A stretch of DNA of 64,000 nt from Bradyrhizobium sp. NAS80.1 (GCF_001908205.1 NZ_LGHL01000005.1:1-64000); one strand, 5' to 3'; positions 42,536-51,856 are shown, numbered from the stretch's first letter. The notes: generated from the sequence alone by a model not told the origin. Program-made: numbers and translations.

Positions 42536-44551
42536 ATGTTCAAACGCATTCTGATCGCCAATCGCGGCGAAATCGCCTGCCGGATCATCAAGACCGCTCG
42601 CCGCATGGGAATTCAAACCGTTGCGGTCTATTCCGAGGCCGACCGCGATGCCCTTCATGTCGAGATGGCCGACGAGGCGGTGCTAATCGGCCCGCCGGCC
42701 GCGGCCGAGAGCTATCTGGTGATCGAGAAGATCGTGGAGGCCTGCCGCAAGACGGGCGCGGAAGCCGTGCATCCCGGCTACGGCTTCCTGTCCGAGCGTG
42801 AGGCGTTTCCGCGCGCGCTGGAAGCCGCCGGCATCGTCTTCATCGGCCCCAACCCGGGCGCAATCGCGGCGATGGGCGACAAGATCGAGTCCAAGAAGGC
42901 GGCTGCCAAGGCCAAGGTCTCGACCGTGCCGGGCTATCTCGGCGTCATCGAGGACGACAGGCACGCGGTCCGCATTGCCGACGAGATTGGCTATCCCGTG
43001 ATGATCAAGGCCTCCGCCGGCGGTGGCGGCAAGGGCATGCGCATCGCGCATTCGAAGGCCGAGGTCGCCGAAGGCTTCAACCTCGCCAAGGCCGAGGCCA
43101 AGGCCTCGTTCGGCGACGACCGCGTCTTCGTCGAAAAATTCATCGTCGATCCCCGCCACATCGAGATCCAGGTGCTGGGCGACAAGCACGGCAACGTGAT
43201 CTATCTCGGCGAGCGCGAATGCTCGATCCAGCGCCGCAACCAGAAGGTCATCGAGGAGGCGCCGTCGCCGCTGCTCGACGAAGCCACCCGCCGCAAGATG
43301 GGCGAGCAGGCGGTCGCGCTTGCCAAGGCCGTGAACTACGATTCTGCCGGCACCGTCGAGTTCGTCGCCGGGCAGGACAAGAGCTTCTACTTCCTGGAGA
43401 TGAACACGCGCCTCCAGGTCGAGCATCCCGTCACCGAGCTCGTCACCGGCATCGACCTCGTCGAGCAGATGATCCGCGTCGCCGCCGGCGAGAAGCTCGC
43501 CATCGCGCAGAAGGACGTCACGCTGACCGGCTGGGCGGTGGAGTCGCGCCTCTATGCCGAAGACCCGTTCCGCAACTTCCTGCCTTCGATCGGGCGCCTG
43601 GTGAAGTACCGCCCGCCGGCGGAAGCCAGCCACGACGGCATCACCGTGCGCAACGACACCGGCGTGCAGGAGGGCGGCGAGATTTCGATCCATTACGATC
43701 CGATGATCGCCAAGCTGGTCACGCACGCGCCATCGCGCGCCGCCGCGATCGAAGCGCAGGCGACTGCGCTGGATTCGTTCTATGTCGACGGCATCCGCCA
43801 CAACATCCCGTTCCTGTCGGCGCTGATGCACCATCCGCGCTGGCGCGAGGGTCGGCTGTCGACCGGCTTCATCGCCGAGGAATTCCCCAAGGGCTTTGCG
43901 GTGCGCGTGCCCGAGGGCGAGGTCGCGCGGCGGATCGCCGCGGTGGGCGCAGCCATCGATCACGTGCTCGGCGAGCGCAAGCGGCAGATCTCGGGCCAGA
44001 TGGGCGGCCGCGTCGTGCAGCGCGAACGCCGCCGCGCGGTCTGGCTTGACCATCAGGAGATCTTGCTCGAGGTCGCACGCGAGGAAGACGCAATCGCGAT
44101 CCGCTTCATCGATGCCGAAGGCAAGGCCGGCAATGCGCATCTGTTGCACTCGCCGTGGAAGCCGGGCGATCCGGTCTGGCAGGGCACCATCGACGGCCAG
44201 TTCGTCGCGGTGCAGGCGCGTCCGATCGCCAACGGCATCCGCCTCGCGCATCAGGGCGTCGAGGTGCCGGTCTATGTCTGGACCGAAACTGAAGCGACAT
44301 CCGCGCGGCTGATGCCGGTCACCACCGCCTCCGACACCGGCAAGAAGCTGCTCTGCCCGATGCCCGGCCTCGTCGTCTCGATCGCGGTGACCGAGGGGCA
44401 GGAAGTCAAGGCCGGCGAGACGCTCGCGGTCGTCGAAGCCATGAAGATGCAGAATGTGCTCCGCGCCGAGCAGGACGGCACGGTGAAGAAGATCCACGCC
44501 AACGCCGGCGCAACGCTCGCGGTGGACGCGCTGATTTTGGAGTTTGCGTAA
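42536..44551 (+). CDS. pccA: Propionyl-CoA carboxylase biotin-containing alpha subunit
   Basis: A 671-residue acyl-CoA carboxylase alpha chain. Biotin carboxylase domain (1-450) opens FKRILIANRGEIACRIIKTA, has the ATP-grasp loop KASAGGGGKGMR and FLEMNTRLQVEHPVTE. The C-terminal biotinyl domain carries EAMKMQN with the biotinylated Lys. The BT domain between them is of the PccA type, hence the name; acetyl- or methylcrotonyl-CoA carboxylase cannot be fully excluded. It carboxylates propionyl-CoA to methylmalonyl-CoA. The beta subunit is not adjacent. Confidence 0.88.
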   Translation: MFKRILIANRGEIACRIIKTARRMGIQTVAVYSEADRDALHVEMADEAVLIGPPAAAESYLVIEKIVEACRKTGAEAVHPGYGFLSEREAFPRALEAAGIVFIGPNPGAIAAMGDKIESKKAAAKAKVSTVPGYLGVIEDDRHAVRIADEIGYPVMIKASAGGGGKGMRIAHSKAEVAEGFNLAKAEAKASFGDDRVFVEKFIVDPRHIEIQVLGDKHGNVIYLGERECSIQRRNQKVIEEAPSPLLDEATRRKMGEQAVALAKAVNYDSAGTVEFVAGQDKSFYFLEMNTRLQVEHPVTELVTGIDLVEQMIRVAAGEKLAIAQKDVTLTGWAVESRLYAEDPFRNFLPSIGRLVKYRPPAEASHDGITVRNDTGVQEGGEISIHYDPMIAKLVTHAPSRAAAIEAQATALDSFYVDGIRHNIPFLSALMHHPRWREGRLSTGFIAEEFPKGFAVRVPEGEVARRIAAVGAAIDHVLGERKRQISGQMGGRVVQRERRRAVWLDHQEILLEVAREEDAIAIRFIDAEGKAGNAHLLHSPWKPGDPVWQGTIDGQFVAVQARPIANGIRLAHQGVEVPVYVWTETEATSARLMPVTTASDTGKKLLCPMPGLVVSIAVTEGQEVKAGETLAVVEAMKMQNVLRAEQDGTVKKIHANAGATLAVDALILEFA

Positions 44552-44574
44552 GGGCTCCAGTGTATAACAGTCGA

Positions 44575-44680
44575 CCCTCACCCTGAGGAGCCGCGCATGC
44601 GCGGCGTCTCGAAGGGCGAGGCCACCAGCCGGGCCTTCATCCTTCGAGACGCGCGCAAGAGCGCGCTCCTCAGGATGAGG
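44575..44680. repeat. Intergenic inverted-repeat element (CTCAGGATGAGG family)
   Basis: Two arms of about 45 bases in inverted orientation: left with CCTCACCCTGAGGAGC and CGTCTCGAAGG, right with CCTTCGAGACG and GCTCCTCAGGATGAGG. A GCCACCAGCCGGGCC spacer separates them. It lies between pccA and the lyase gene. The family is dispersed in Bradyrhizobium-type genomes. Confidence 0.85.
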
Positions 44681-44698
44681 ATTTAGAGTGAGGCAACC

Positions 44699-45565
44699 AT
44701 GGCCTTTCGTTCCCGTCGCGAGAAACTGCGATCGATCCTGTCGGGGGCGCCCTGCGTCCATCCGGGCTCGGTCTACGACGCCATCTCGATCCGCATTGCC
44801 GAGGATCTCGGCTTCCCGCTCGGCATGTTCGGCGGCTCGGTCGCCTCGCTTGCTGTGCTTGGCGACCCTGATATCACGTTGATCACGCTCACCGAGCTCG
44901 CCGAACAGATGCGGCGGATGTCGCGCGCGGCGGCACTTCCTGTGCTGGTCGATGCCGATCACGGCTATGGCAATGCGCTCAACGTCCGCCGCACGGTGCA
45001 GGAGCTGGAAACGGCGGGCGCCGCCGGTCTCACCATCGAGGACACGCTGCTGCCGGCCGCCTTCGGCGAAGCAAAGACGCAGCTGATTTCACTGGAGGAG
45101 GGCGTCGGCAAGATGAAGGCGGCGCTCGACGGCCGCGGCGATCCTTCGCTCGTCATCATGGGCCGCACCGGCGCGGCCTCCATCACCTCCATCGAGGATG
45201 CGATTCGTCGCGCAAAGGCCTATGAGGTGGCCGGCGTCGATGCGCTGTTCTTCACCGGCATCAAGTCGCGGGCCGAGCTCGAGGCAATCGCGGCCGCCAC
45301 GCATCTGCCGATCGTGCTCGGCGGCGCGCCGGATGAATTGAACGCGATCGACTATCTTGCGAGCCAGCGCGTGCGCATCGCGCTCCAGGGCCATGCGCCG
45401 ATCGCGGCTGCCACACAGGCCGTCTACGAGACGCAGAAGGCGTTGCGCGAAGGTACGCCGCCCAAGAACCTCAAGGGCCTCGCATCGCCAGATTTGACCA
45501 ACCTCGTCATGCGCGAAGCCGGGGTGAAAGCGCGCAGCGCCGATGTCCTGGGACTAAAGAAATGA
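44699..45565 (+). CDS. PEP mutase/isocitrate lyase family (oxaloacetate decarboxylase-like)
   Basis: A 288-residue TIM-barrel enzyme. The motif [19 protein letters not shown] carries the metal-site residues, and IEDTLLP and MGRTGA segments follow. It lacks the KKCGH catalytic block of isocitrate and methylisocitrate lyases, which points to the oxaloacetate decarboxylase subgroup. In tandem with the acylphosphatase gene, overlapping by four bases. Confidence 0.82.
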   Translation: MAFRSRREKLRSILSGAPCVHPGSVYDAISIRIAEDLGFPLGMFGGSVASLAVLGDPDITLITLTELAEQMRRMSRAAALPVLVDADHGYGNALNVRRTVQELETAGAAGLTIEDTLLPAAFGEAKTQLISLEEGVGKMKAALDGRGDPSLVIMGRTGAASITSIEDAIRRAKAYEVAGVDALFFTGIKSRAELEAIAAATHLPIVLGGAPDELNAIDYLASQRVRIALQGHAPIAAATQAVYETQKALREGTPPKNLKGLASPDLTNLVMREAGVKARSADVLGLKK

Positions 45566-45861
45566 GCCGGGTGATCCTCCAGGTCATGATCCGCGGCCGC
45601 GTGCAGGGCGTCGGCTATCGGGCCTGGGTCGAATATCAGGCCACAACGAGCGGCCTTGAAGGCTGGGTCCGCAATCGCCGCGACGGCAGCGTCGAGGCGC
45701 TGTTTGCAGGCACACCGAAGCACGTCGCCGAGATGGTCGCGCTGTGCCGACACGGTCCGCCGTCCTCGCGCGTGGACAGCGTGACCAGCGAGACCGCCAG
45801 CACGGACGAGCTGAATTTGCGCGGGGCAGGGGAAGCGTTCTCGGTCTTGCCGACGGTGTGA
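45562..45861 (+). CDS. acyP: Acylphosphatase
   Basis: A 99-residue enzyme with both signatures: [16 protein letters not shown] with catalytic Arg20, and [17 protein letters not shown] with Asn38. It hydrolyses acyl phosphates in the cytoplasm. The start overlaps the previous gene's stop (ATGA), so the two are translationally coupled. Confidence 0.95.
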   Translation: MSRVILQVMIRGRVQGVGYRAWVEYQATTSGLEGWVRNRRDGSVEALFAGTPKHVAEMVALCRHGPPSSRVDSVTSETASTDELNLRGAGEAFSVLPTV

Positions 45862-45894
45862 GAGCCAAGTCTCTTTCCGCGTGGCCGGTGCGCT

Positions 45895-46028
45895 CCCTCG
45901 CCCCGTTCTTACGGGGAGAGGGGTGGGGTGAGGGGCCTCTCTCCACGCATGAGATTGCCGCGTGACCTGTACCCCCTCACCCGGATCGCAAGAGCGATCC
46001 GACCTCTCCCCGCAAGCGGGGCGAGGTG
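45895..46028. repeat. Intergenic inverted-repeat element (CTCGCCCCG..GGGGAGAGG family)
   Basis: Left arm CCCTCGCCCCGTTCTTACGG continuing to GGTGAGGGG. The right arm is its rough reverse complement, ending GACCTCTCCCCGCAAGCGGG. A spacer of about 30 bases lies between. It fills the gap between convergent acyP and the kinase gene. Confidence 0.85.
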
Positions 46029-46033
46029 AACAA

Positions 46034-47554
46034 TCACCGCGCGAGCTTGGCAATTGCCTCGCTGAGCTCGTGGATTTCGTAGGGCTTGCGCAGGATCGCG
46101 AAATCGCCGCGCACGCCGGCGGCGACGTCGCTGTAGCCGGTGGCGAGCAGGATTGGCAGGCCAGGGCGGATCTGGCGCAGATGATGGGCGAGGCTGAGCC
46201 CGTCCATCTTTCCGGGCATGACGATATCCGAGAACACGAAGTCGACGCCGTTATTCTCGATTTCGCGCAATGCCGCCTCGGCATCGGCGACCCGGCGCAC
46301 GTCGTAGCCGAGCTGCTCCAGAAGACCGATACTGACGAGGGCAACGTCGGGATTGTCCTCGACCAGCAGCACCGTGCCGCGGCCGCGGAACGGCACTTCT
46401 CCCGCCGTCTCGCGCGATGGCGCGCCGTCTCCGCGCGGCAGGAGGATGGTGAAGGTCGTGCCCTTGCCGAGCTCGCTTGCGACCTTCACCGTGCCGCCGG
46501 CCTGGTGGGCGAAGCCGTGCACCTGTGAGAGGCCGAGACCGGTGCCTTTGCCGATCGGCTTGGTCGTGAAGAACGGCTCGAAGATCTTGTCGAGGACGTC
46601 GTCGGGAATGCCAAGCCCGGTGTCGGCGATGCTGATCGCGAGGAAGTCGCCGGCGAGGGGCGGTTCGTCGAGCACCGTGTTGCGCGCCCCGATCGTCACC
46701 GTGCCGCCGTCCGGCATCGCATCGCGGGCGTTGATGACGAGGTTGAGCAGTGCGGTCTCGAGCTCGGAGACGTCGGCCGTGATCGGCCAGGCGTCGGGCT
46801 CTATCTCGATGGCGAGGCGCACGGCGCTGCCGACGCCGGCGTCCAGCACCTCGCGGATCGAAGCGACGCGTTCGGCAAACTCGATCGTCTGCGGGTTGAC
46901 GCTCTGTCGCCGCGCGAAGGTGAGGAGCTGGTTGGTCAGCGCGGCGCCGCGCTTGGTCGCAGTCTCGATCGCCGACATGGCGCGCTCGAGCTTGGCGTCG
47001 TTGGTGGCGCTCCTCTTCAGGACATGCAGGCTGCCGCTGACGATCATCAACAGATTGTTGAAGTCGTGGGCGATGCCGCCTGTGAGCTGGCCGAGTGCAT
47101 CGAACTTTTGCGACTCGGCGAGCTGCTTCTGCATCGCTTCGAGCTTGAGCTGGGAACTACGCCGTTCGGTGATGTCGCGGGTGATCTTGGCGAAACCAAC
47201 CAGCACGCCATCCTCGTAGATCGGATCGATCACCACGCTGGCCCAGAAGAATGTGCCGTCCTTGCGGACGCGCCAGCCTTCCTCCTCGTAGCGGCCCTTT
47301 TCGCGGGCGATGCTGAGCGCCCGGGCGGGCTTGCCGGCGGCGCGGTCGGTCTCGGTGTAGAAGCGGGAAAAGTGCTGGCCGAGGATCTCCGCGGGTGAAT
47401 AGCCCTTGATGCGTTCGCCGCCGATGTTCCAGCTGGTGATGATCCCGCTGGGATCGAGCATGTAAAGGGCGTAGTCGGCAACCCCTTCAACCAGCAGCCG
47501 GAAACTGCGCTCGCTTTCGAACAAGTCTCTCTGCTGACTGAACTTTTTCGCCAT
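46034..47554 (-). CDS. Hybrid histidine kinase, PAS-HisKA-HATPase-receiver
   Basis: A 506-residue soluble sensor kinase. PAS (residues 15-130) has GERIKGYSPAEILGQHFSRF, matching PAS domains with heme- or ligand-type pockets only in general. The phospho-acceptor is His163 in GGIAHDFNNLL. HATPase has TKPIGKGTGLGLSQVHGF. The receiver Asp is in FVFSDIVMPGKMDG. The same architecture as the last 450 residues of the kinase at 39404, so the two are likely duplicates with different numbers of PAS domains. No adjacent output regulator. Confidence 0.92.
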   Translation of the reverse strand: MAKKFSQQRDLFESERSFRLLVEGVADYALYMLDPSGIITSWNIGGERIKGYSPAEILGQHFSRFYTETDRAAGKPARALSIAREKGRYEEEGWRVRKDGTFFWASVVIDPIYEDGVLVGFAKITRDITERRSSQLKLEAMQKQLAESQKFDALGQLTGGIAHDFNNLLMIVSGSLHVLKRSATNDAKLERAMSAIETATKRGAALTNQLLTFARRQSVNPQTIEFAERVASIREVLDAGVGSAVRLAIEIEPDAWPITADVSELETALLNLVINARDAMPDGGTVTIGARNTVLDEPPLAGDFLAISIADTGLGIPDDVLDKIFEPFFTTKPIGKGTGLGLSQVHGFAHQAGGTVKVASELGKGTTFTILLPRGDGAPSRETAGEVPFRGRGTVLLVEDNPDVALVSIGLLEQLGYDVRRVADAEAALREIENNGVDFVFSDIVMPGKMDGLSLAHHLRQIRPGLPILLATGYSDVAAGVRGDFAILRKPYEIHELSEAIAKLAR

Positions 47555-47671
47555 TCCAGGACCCCGCCTCGACGGTGGCAAACGTCCATGGGATGGTTTG
47601 GTTCCCATACGTGGGACGTTTTTAGGCAAATTCCGTGGACAAGTATGCAAGCCCCGGACGTCCAAAATGTT

Positions 47672-48523
47672 TCAAGCCGCCGCGCTCCGGAATGTCGCCG
47701 TCACCGCGCGCAGCGCCGCGAGCTTGGCGGGATCGCTGACCTTCGAATGCAGCATTACCTTCGAACTGCCGAGTTTCGGCAGCTTGTGGGTAGGTCCGAT
47801 GTCGACCAGTCCGGGAGGCGCGATCCGCCGTGCCAGCGGCGCGATCGCGAGCCCGGCCAGCGCAGCGGCGACCACCGCCGTGACACCGCCGCCGACAAAA
47901 CGTTCGCGCCAGGCGATGCCGGCCTTGTCCAGCGCGCGCACGGCAATGGCGCGGACCCCGCAAGGCGGGGCAAGCGTCGCGAGCGGCAGTGGTTCACCCT
48001 TCGGCAGGGCGAAGCGTCGTGACGCGAACCAGCCGAACTCATCCTCGGCGAGCTTTTCGCCGCCGCGCCGGCTGCCTTCCTGGCGGACGATCACCGCATC
48101 CAACTGCCCCGCGTCGTATGCATCCTGCATCTCGCGCGAGAAGCCGATGGTGACGGCGAGGCTGAGATTTGAGGACATCGCATGCAGCCGTTCGAGCAGC
48201 GGCACCAGATCGGGGCCAGCGGCGTGATCGGAGATGCCGAGCGAGAGCGACCGTGCGGCCGGTGCCTCGCCCGACAGCGCGCGGTCATGCGCCGCGATCA
48301 GCGCGCGGGCGCGATCGAGGAAAGCAGCGCCGTCGGATGTGAGCCGGACCGCGCGGGGCGAGCGCTCGACGAGACGCTTGCCGAGCAGCGTCTCCAACCG
48401 CTGGAGTTTCAGGCTGACGGCGGCTTGCGTCGTGCCAAGCGCTTCGGCGGCGCGCGTAAAGCTTTGGAGGTCCGCAACCAGCAGGAAGGCCTGGACGGTG
48501 GCGATGTCGAGCGTGGCTTTCAT
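47672..48523 (-). CDS. LysR family transcriptional regulator
   Basis: A 283-residue LTTR. The N-terminal HTH is standard (VQAFLLVADLQSFTRAAEALG, then TQAAVSLKLQRLETLLG). The effector domain is of the two-lobed type. It is divergent from the tautomerase gene at 48637 with a 113-base gap. That gap has ATTATGAATGATTATCA, an AT-rich stretch suited to an LTTR site, so the tautomerase gene is the likely target (inference). Confidence 0.9.
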   Translation of the reverse strand: MKATLDIATVQAFLLVADLQSFTRAAEALGTTQAAVSLKLQRLETLLGKRLVERSPRAVRLTSDGAAFLDRARALIAAHDRALSGEAPAARSLSLGISDHAAGPDLVPLLERLHAMSSNLSLAVTIGFSREMQDAYDAGQLDAVIVRQEGSRRGGEKLAEDEFGWFASRRFALPKGEPLPLATLAPPCGVRAIAVRALDKAGIAWRERFVGGGVTAVVAAALAGLAIAPLARRIAPPGLVDIGPTHKLPKLGSSKVMLHSKVSDPAKLAALRAVTATFRSAAA

Positions 48524-48636
48524 TATGAATGATTATCACTGATACCAGCAGAGATAAGATACCAAAATGACGATGGGAGGTCTAGCTTCTCACTAACGCC
48601 GCGCAGACCCCGCGCGACATTTTTGGGAGAATGACC

Positions 48637-49059
48637 ATGCCCCTGATCACCGTGTCCTACACCAGCGCGCGCCAGTCGCCCTCGCTGAAGGCCGACATCG
48701 CGAACGCCGTGTCCGAACTCACTGCAAAAATCCTGCATAAGGATCCAGAGGTCACCGCCATCATCGTGAAATCGGTCGATGCCGATGACTGGTTCGCCGG
48801 CGGCAAGTCGCTCGCCGAGCAGAAGCTCGCAAGCTACTGGATCGACATCCACGTCACCGAAGGCACCAACACCAAGGACGAGAAGGCGGCCTATCTCGCC
48901 GCGATGTTCAAGCGCATGGCCGGAATTTTGGGCCCGCTGCATCCCGAGACCTACCTGCATGTCGACGAGGTCAAGGGTGATGCCTATGGTTTCGGCGGCC
49001 TGACCCAGGAGCGGCGCTACATCGCGGGCAAGCTCGAGGTTTCGCTGCAGTCAGCCTGA
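48637..49059 (+). CDS. Tautomerase family protein (4-oxalocrotonate tautomerase-like)
   Basis: A 140-residue protein. Met is followed by Pro (MPLITVSYTS), giving the catalytic N-terminal Pro1 of the 4-OT superfamily once Met is removed. KDPEVTAIIVKSVDADDWFAG is a typical middle segment. About twice the length of a minimal 4-OT. It may handle keto-enol forms of a ring-cleavage or halogenated product; substrate unknown. Divergent from a LysR gene. Confidence 0.88.
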   Translation: MPLITVSYTSARQSPSLKADIANAVSELTAKILHKDPEVTAIIVKSVDADDWFAGGKSLAEQKLASYWIDIHVTEGTNTKDEKAAYLAAMFKRMAGILGPLHPETYLHVDEVKGDAYGFGGLTQERRYIAGKLEVSLQSA

Positions 49060-49118
49060 TGCTGCAGGCCGCCGGTGAGCGATCTCACCCGCGGCTTGCA
49101 CGTGTTGCAGCTCGATCG

Positions 49119-49832
49119 TCAGTTCGCTACCCGGAACTGAACTTCAGCCTTGTTCAGGAAACACGTCTTGTCGAACAGTGTCAGGTCCAACGGGTTTGGC
49201 AGCCTGACATCATCGAGATCGGGGCAGGGCTTGATCGACGGATCATAGGAGCGGTCGATCTGCGAGATGAAGACGACGATCAGACCCTTCTCGCGTGCGA
49301 AGGATTTCAGCGCGCGCACCTGAACGGTCAGCTCGGGGTTTTCCCGCCTCTGGTCGAGCAGTTGCAGATAGTCGACCACCACCAACGAGCCGCGAGGCAC
49401 TGCAGCCATTCGCTCGACGATGTAATCGGCGCTGATGGCATCGGAGCAGTCGACGTCGAACAGTTTGTCGAACTGCACCGGGTCCACGCCGATCGCGCGC
49501 AGGCGATCCAGAACATCTGTCTCGGTATATTCGAGCGAGAAGAACGCAGCGCGATGGCCCGACCGCATGGCCTCGACGGCAAGTTCGAGGCTCATCAGCG
49601 TCTTGCCCTGACCGGGGCGCGCCCCGACCAGCACCAGGTCACCCAGCCGGAATTGGGGGAATAGCCGATTGGCCGGCGTCACTGCGGCAGCTTTCGCCGC
49701 GAGCATGCTCCAGGCACTAAAGCCTTCCGACGTGGCCACGCGGTCAAGTGCGTCGTGGAGCGGGATGCCTTCGTCGCGGGACAGGCGCTTGGCCTTGCGC
49801 TTCAGATGATAGATCGGCGCAGACAACTTCAT
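49119..49832 (-). CDS. DnaB-like RecA-fold ATPase, orphan
   Basis: A 237-residue protein made of a small N-terminal helical part (LKRKAKRLSRDEGIPLHDAL) and a DnaB-type C-terminal ATPase. Walker A GARPGQGKT lies at residues 70-78 and Walker B at LVVVDYLQLLDQR. The final sensor region is FISQIDRSYD. The N-terminal primase-interacting domain of DnaB is missing and the length is half that of the replicative helicase, so it is not the replication helicase. Start ATG 49832 follows GGGAGG. Function unknown. Confidence 0.8.
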   Translation of the reverse strand: MKLSAPIYHLKRKAKRLSRDEGIPLHDALDRVATSEGFSAWSMLAAKAAAVTPANRLFPQFRLGDLVLVGARPGQGKTLMSLELAVEAMRSGHRAAFFSLEYTETDVLDRLRAIGVDPVQFDKLFDVDCSDAISADYIVERMAAVPRGSLVVVDYLQLLDQRRENPELTVQVRALKSFAREKGLIVVFISQIDRSYDPSIKPCPDLDDVRLPNPLDLTLFDKTCFLNKAEVQFRVAN

Positions 49833-50032
49833 CGAGAGAACCTCCCATTGCGAGCTGAAGCGCAATCCCTCCTTATGCCTGGCGCTCGAACAGTCGGCCC
49901 AATGATCAATTCGCCCGGCATGATCTGTACTTTCCCGGCGGAGGGGGGAGGCGTGGGCGGCACCGGAATCAAGCATAGCTCATTCCGCGTCAGCGGAGAA
50001 TGAGAGAGGCAGGTCGCTCTGCAGAAAGAAGG

Positions 50033-50771
50033 CTAGCCGACCGCTTCCGCCACCAGCGCGCGCGTCGGTCCGAACAATTCTTCGAACGCCTGTCGGAGCG
50101 CGATGTCGACCTCGGCCATCGTCACGATCTGGCCGAGGTCGACCAGCGAGGTGACGCCATAGCGGGGATCGGCGACGCCACAGGGCACGATGCCGGCGAA
50201 ATGCGAAAGCTCGGGCTCGACATTGATGGCGATGCCGTGGAACGACACCCAGCGTTTCAGCCGCACGCCGATCGCCGCTATCTTGTCCTCATGCTCGGGC
50301 CCCTTGTCGGGCCGCTTCACCCAGACGCCGACCCGGTCCTCGCGCCGCTCGCCGCGGACGTTGAAGGCGGCAAGGGTCCGCAGGATCAACTCCTCCAGGC
50401 TCGCGACATAGGCCCGCACATCGGGCCGGCGCCGCTTGAGGTCGAGCATGACATAGGCCACCCGTTGGCCCGGCCCGTGATAGGTGAGCTGGCCGCCACG
50501 CCCGGTGGCGAAGGTCGGGAATCGGGGATCGAGCAGGTCGGAGGCCTTGCCCGAGGTGCCGGAGGTGTAGAGCGGGGGGTGCTCGAGCAGCCAGACCAGC
50601 TCTGGAGCCTCGCCTGCCGCGATTGCAGTGACCCGTGCCTCCATGGTCGCGACCGCGTCCGGATAGGGCACGGGGGGCGTCTGAAATCCGCCATTCCACC
50701 GGCGCGCCGGCGGAGGCGGAAAACGACGTCAGATCGAGCTGTTGGCGGGGGTTTTGAGGCGAATTAACCAT
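50033..50771 (-). CDS. lipB: Octanoyltransferase LipB, frameshifted in a G6 run
   Basis: Octanoyl-ACP transferase for lipoate-enzyme assembly. From ATG 50771 the frame reads [14 protein letters not shown] to VEWRISDAP, then shifts. A second frame continues [19 protein letters not shown] to the stop at 50033, with TYHGPGQRV, the catalytic Lys near [13 protein letters not shown] and Cys in [12 protein letters not shown]. Removing one base of the G6 run at 50672-50677 joins them (DAPVPYPD), giving about 245 residues. Because lipoate attachment is needed by central 2-oxoacid dehydrogenases, a sequence error is more likely than a dead gene. Confidence 0.92.
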
Positions 50772-50853
50772 TGGCTAACCATAACGTGGTGATCATCGCG
50801 GGAGCAAATACAGAGTCCCAACTCCCAAGTCTCAAGTTGCGGCGGTCCTGACA

Positions 50854-51096
50854 GTGCCAACTCTCGATAAAGTCACCGTGGATCTCATGGTCGTCCTCGG
50901 GACGACCACCATGCCGATCCATCAAGTATTACGTCTTTCCCGCGGCGCCATCATCGAACTGGACGCAACCGAGGCCGACGAAGTCAAGGTTTTGGCCAAC
51001 AATTTGCCGGTCGCCTCCGGCGTCGTGCTGGTCGACCGCAATCGGATCGCGGTCGAGGTCAAGCAGATGCTGCCGCGCGCGGTCGGGACCCGGTAG
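50854..51096 (+). CDS. fliN: FliN-like flagellar motor switch protein
   Basis: An 80-residue protein that is a bare SpoA (C-ring) domain: LMVVLGTTTMPIHQVLRLSR, then GAIIELD and VLVDRNRIAVEV. FliN forms the cytoplasmic ring of the flagellar motor with FliM. It lacks the usual N-terminal extension and no other flagellar gene is near. GTG start. Divergent from lipB with an 82-base gap. Confidence 0.8.
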   Translation: MPTLDKVTVDLMVVLGTTTMPIHQVLRLSRGAIIELDATEADEVKVLANNLPVASGVVLVDRNRIAVEVKQMLPRAVGTR

Positions 51097-51291
51097 TGCC
51101 CGGGGCACGCGATAGCGGCCCGGGCACCTGTTAGGGCCTGGGCACCCGTTAGGGCCGATCCGGGCGGGGTCAGGATTTCCTCCCAAGCTTGTGGATTTCA
51201 GGGCCTTTGCAGGCTTGTATCCCCCTGATGGATTTGTTAGATCGGCGCCGCTGATCCGGCCAGCCGCAAGACCTCAGGCCGGTATCTCCTA

Positions 51292-51376
51292 GCGCTCGTG
51301 GCGGAACTGGTAGACGCGCTGCCTTGAGGTGGCAGTGGGTAACACCGTGGGGGTTCGAGTCCCTCCGAGCGCACCA
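51292..51376 (+). tRNA. tRNA-Leu (anticodon GAG)
   Basis: 85 nt. Acceptor GCGCTCG pairs with CGAGCGC, then discriminator A and an encoded CCA. D arm TGGCGGAACTGGTAGACGCG. Anticodon stem CTGCC/GGCAG holds loop TTGAGGT, giving GAG. A class II variable arm (TGGGTAACACCGTG) and the T loop GGTTCGAGTCC are present. Followed directly by a terminator. Confidence 0.95.
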
Positions 51377-51380
51377 ATTT

Positions 51381-51415
51381 AAAACCCAGCAAGCTCAATG
51401 GCTCGCGGGGTTTTT
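51381..51415 (+). terminator. tRNA-Leu terminator
   Basis: Stem AAAACCC..AAGC / GCTCGCGGGGTTTT with two mismatches, then TTTTTCAC. Five bases after the tRNA. Confidence 0.8.
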
Positions 51416-51646
51416 CACTCCTCAAATATTACTTCCACATTAGCAACACTTGCTCGTTGAGGCAGTGCCAATGACAACAACGTTGTCAGCGTTCCTATGT
51501 AGCAATTGTTGTTTTCTTTGAGTCTTTTCACGTACGAGAGTTTTATACTGACGCACCAGAACAATGTGTCACGCTACTTGGGTCACCAACACGTGCAGGT
51601 GAAGAGAGTTGGTGGTTGCCCAAGAGGCATTCCCATAAGAGCCCCA

Positions 51647-51856
51647 ATGACAGTCATTTGGTCTTGCCCTAAGTGTGATGAAAAGACTGCGCAGATGTGC
51701 CCTACCTGTGAGGGCCGGGGGTTCATCTCCACCGCTGGCGTAGGCATGCCTGAGGATGCCCAACAAGACATAGACAGCGAGGGTCCACGAGATCAATTCG
51801 TGACTGATAGTGGGGATTCGGGGAGACTGCGCTGGCGAAGGATGCGCTCGAAGTAG
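51647..51856 (+). CDS. Possible small CxxC protein, unsure
   Basis: A 69-residue frame with two zinc-knuckle-like pairs close together (WSCPKCDEKTAQMCPTCEGRG), like a DnaJ zinc repeat. The tail is acidic then basic and unlike any family I know. No good ribosome site. Located in the lower-GC stretch after tRNA-Leu. Might be a fragment. Confidence 0.3.
   Translation: MTVIWSCPKCDEKTAQMCPTCEGRGFISTAGVGMPEDAQQDIDSEGPRDQFVTDSGDSGRLRWRRMRSK

Noticed and set aside
42683-44962. 759-codon minus-strand frame opposite pccA
   Set aside because: Antisense shadow; pccA has full family motifs.
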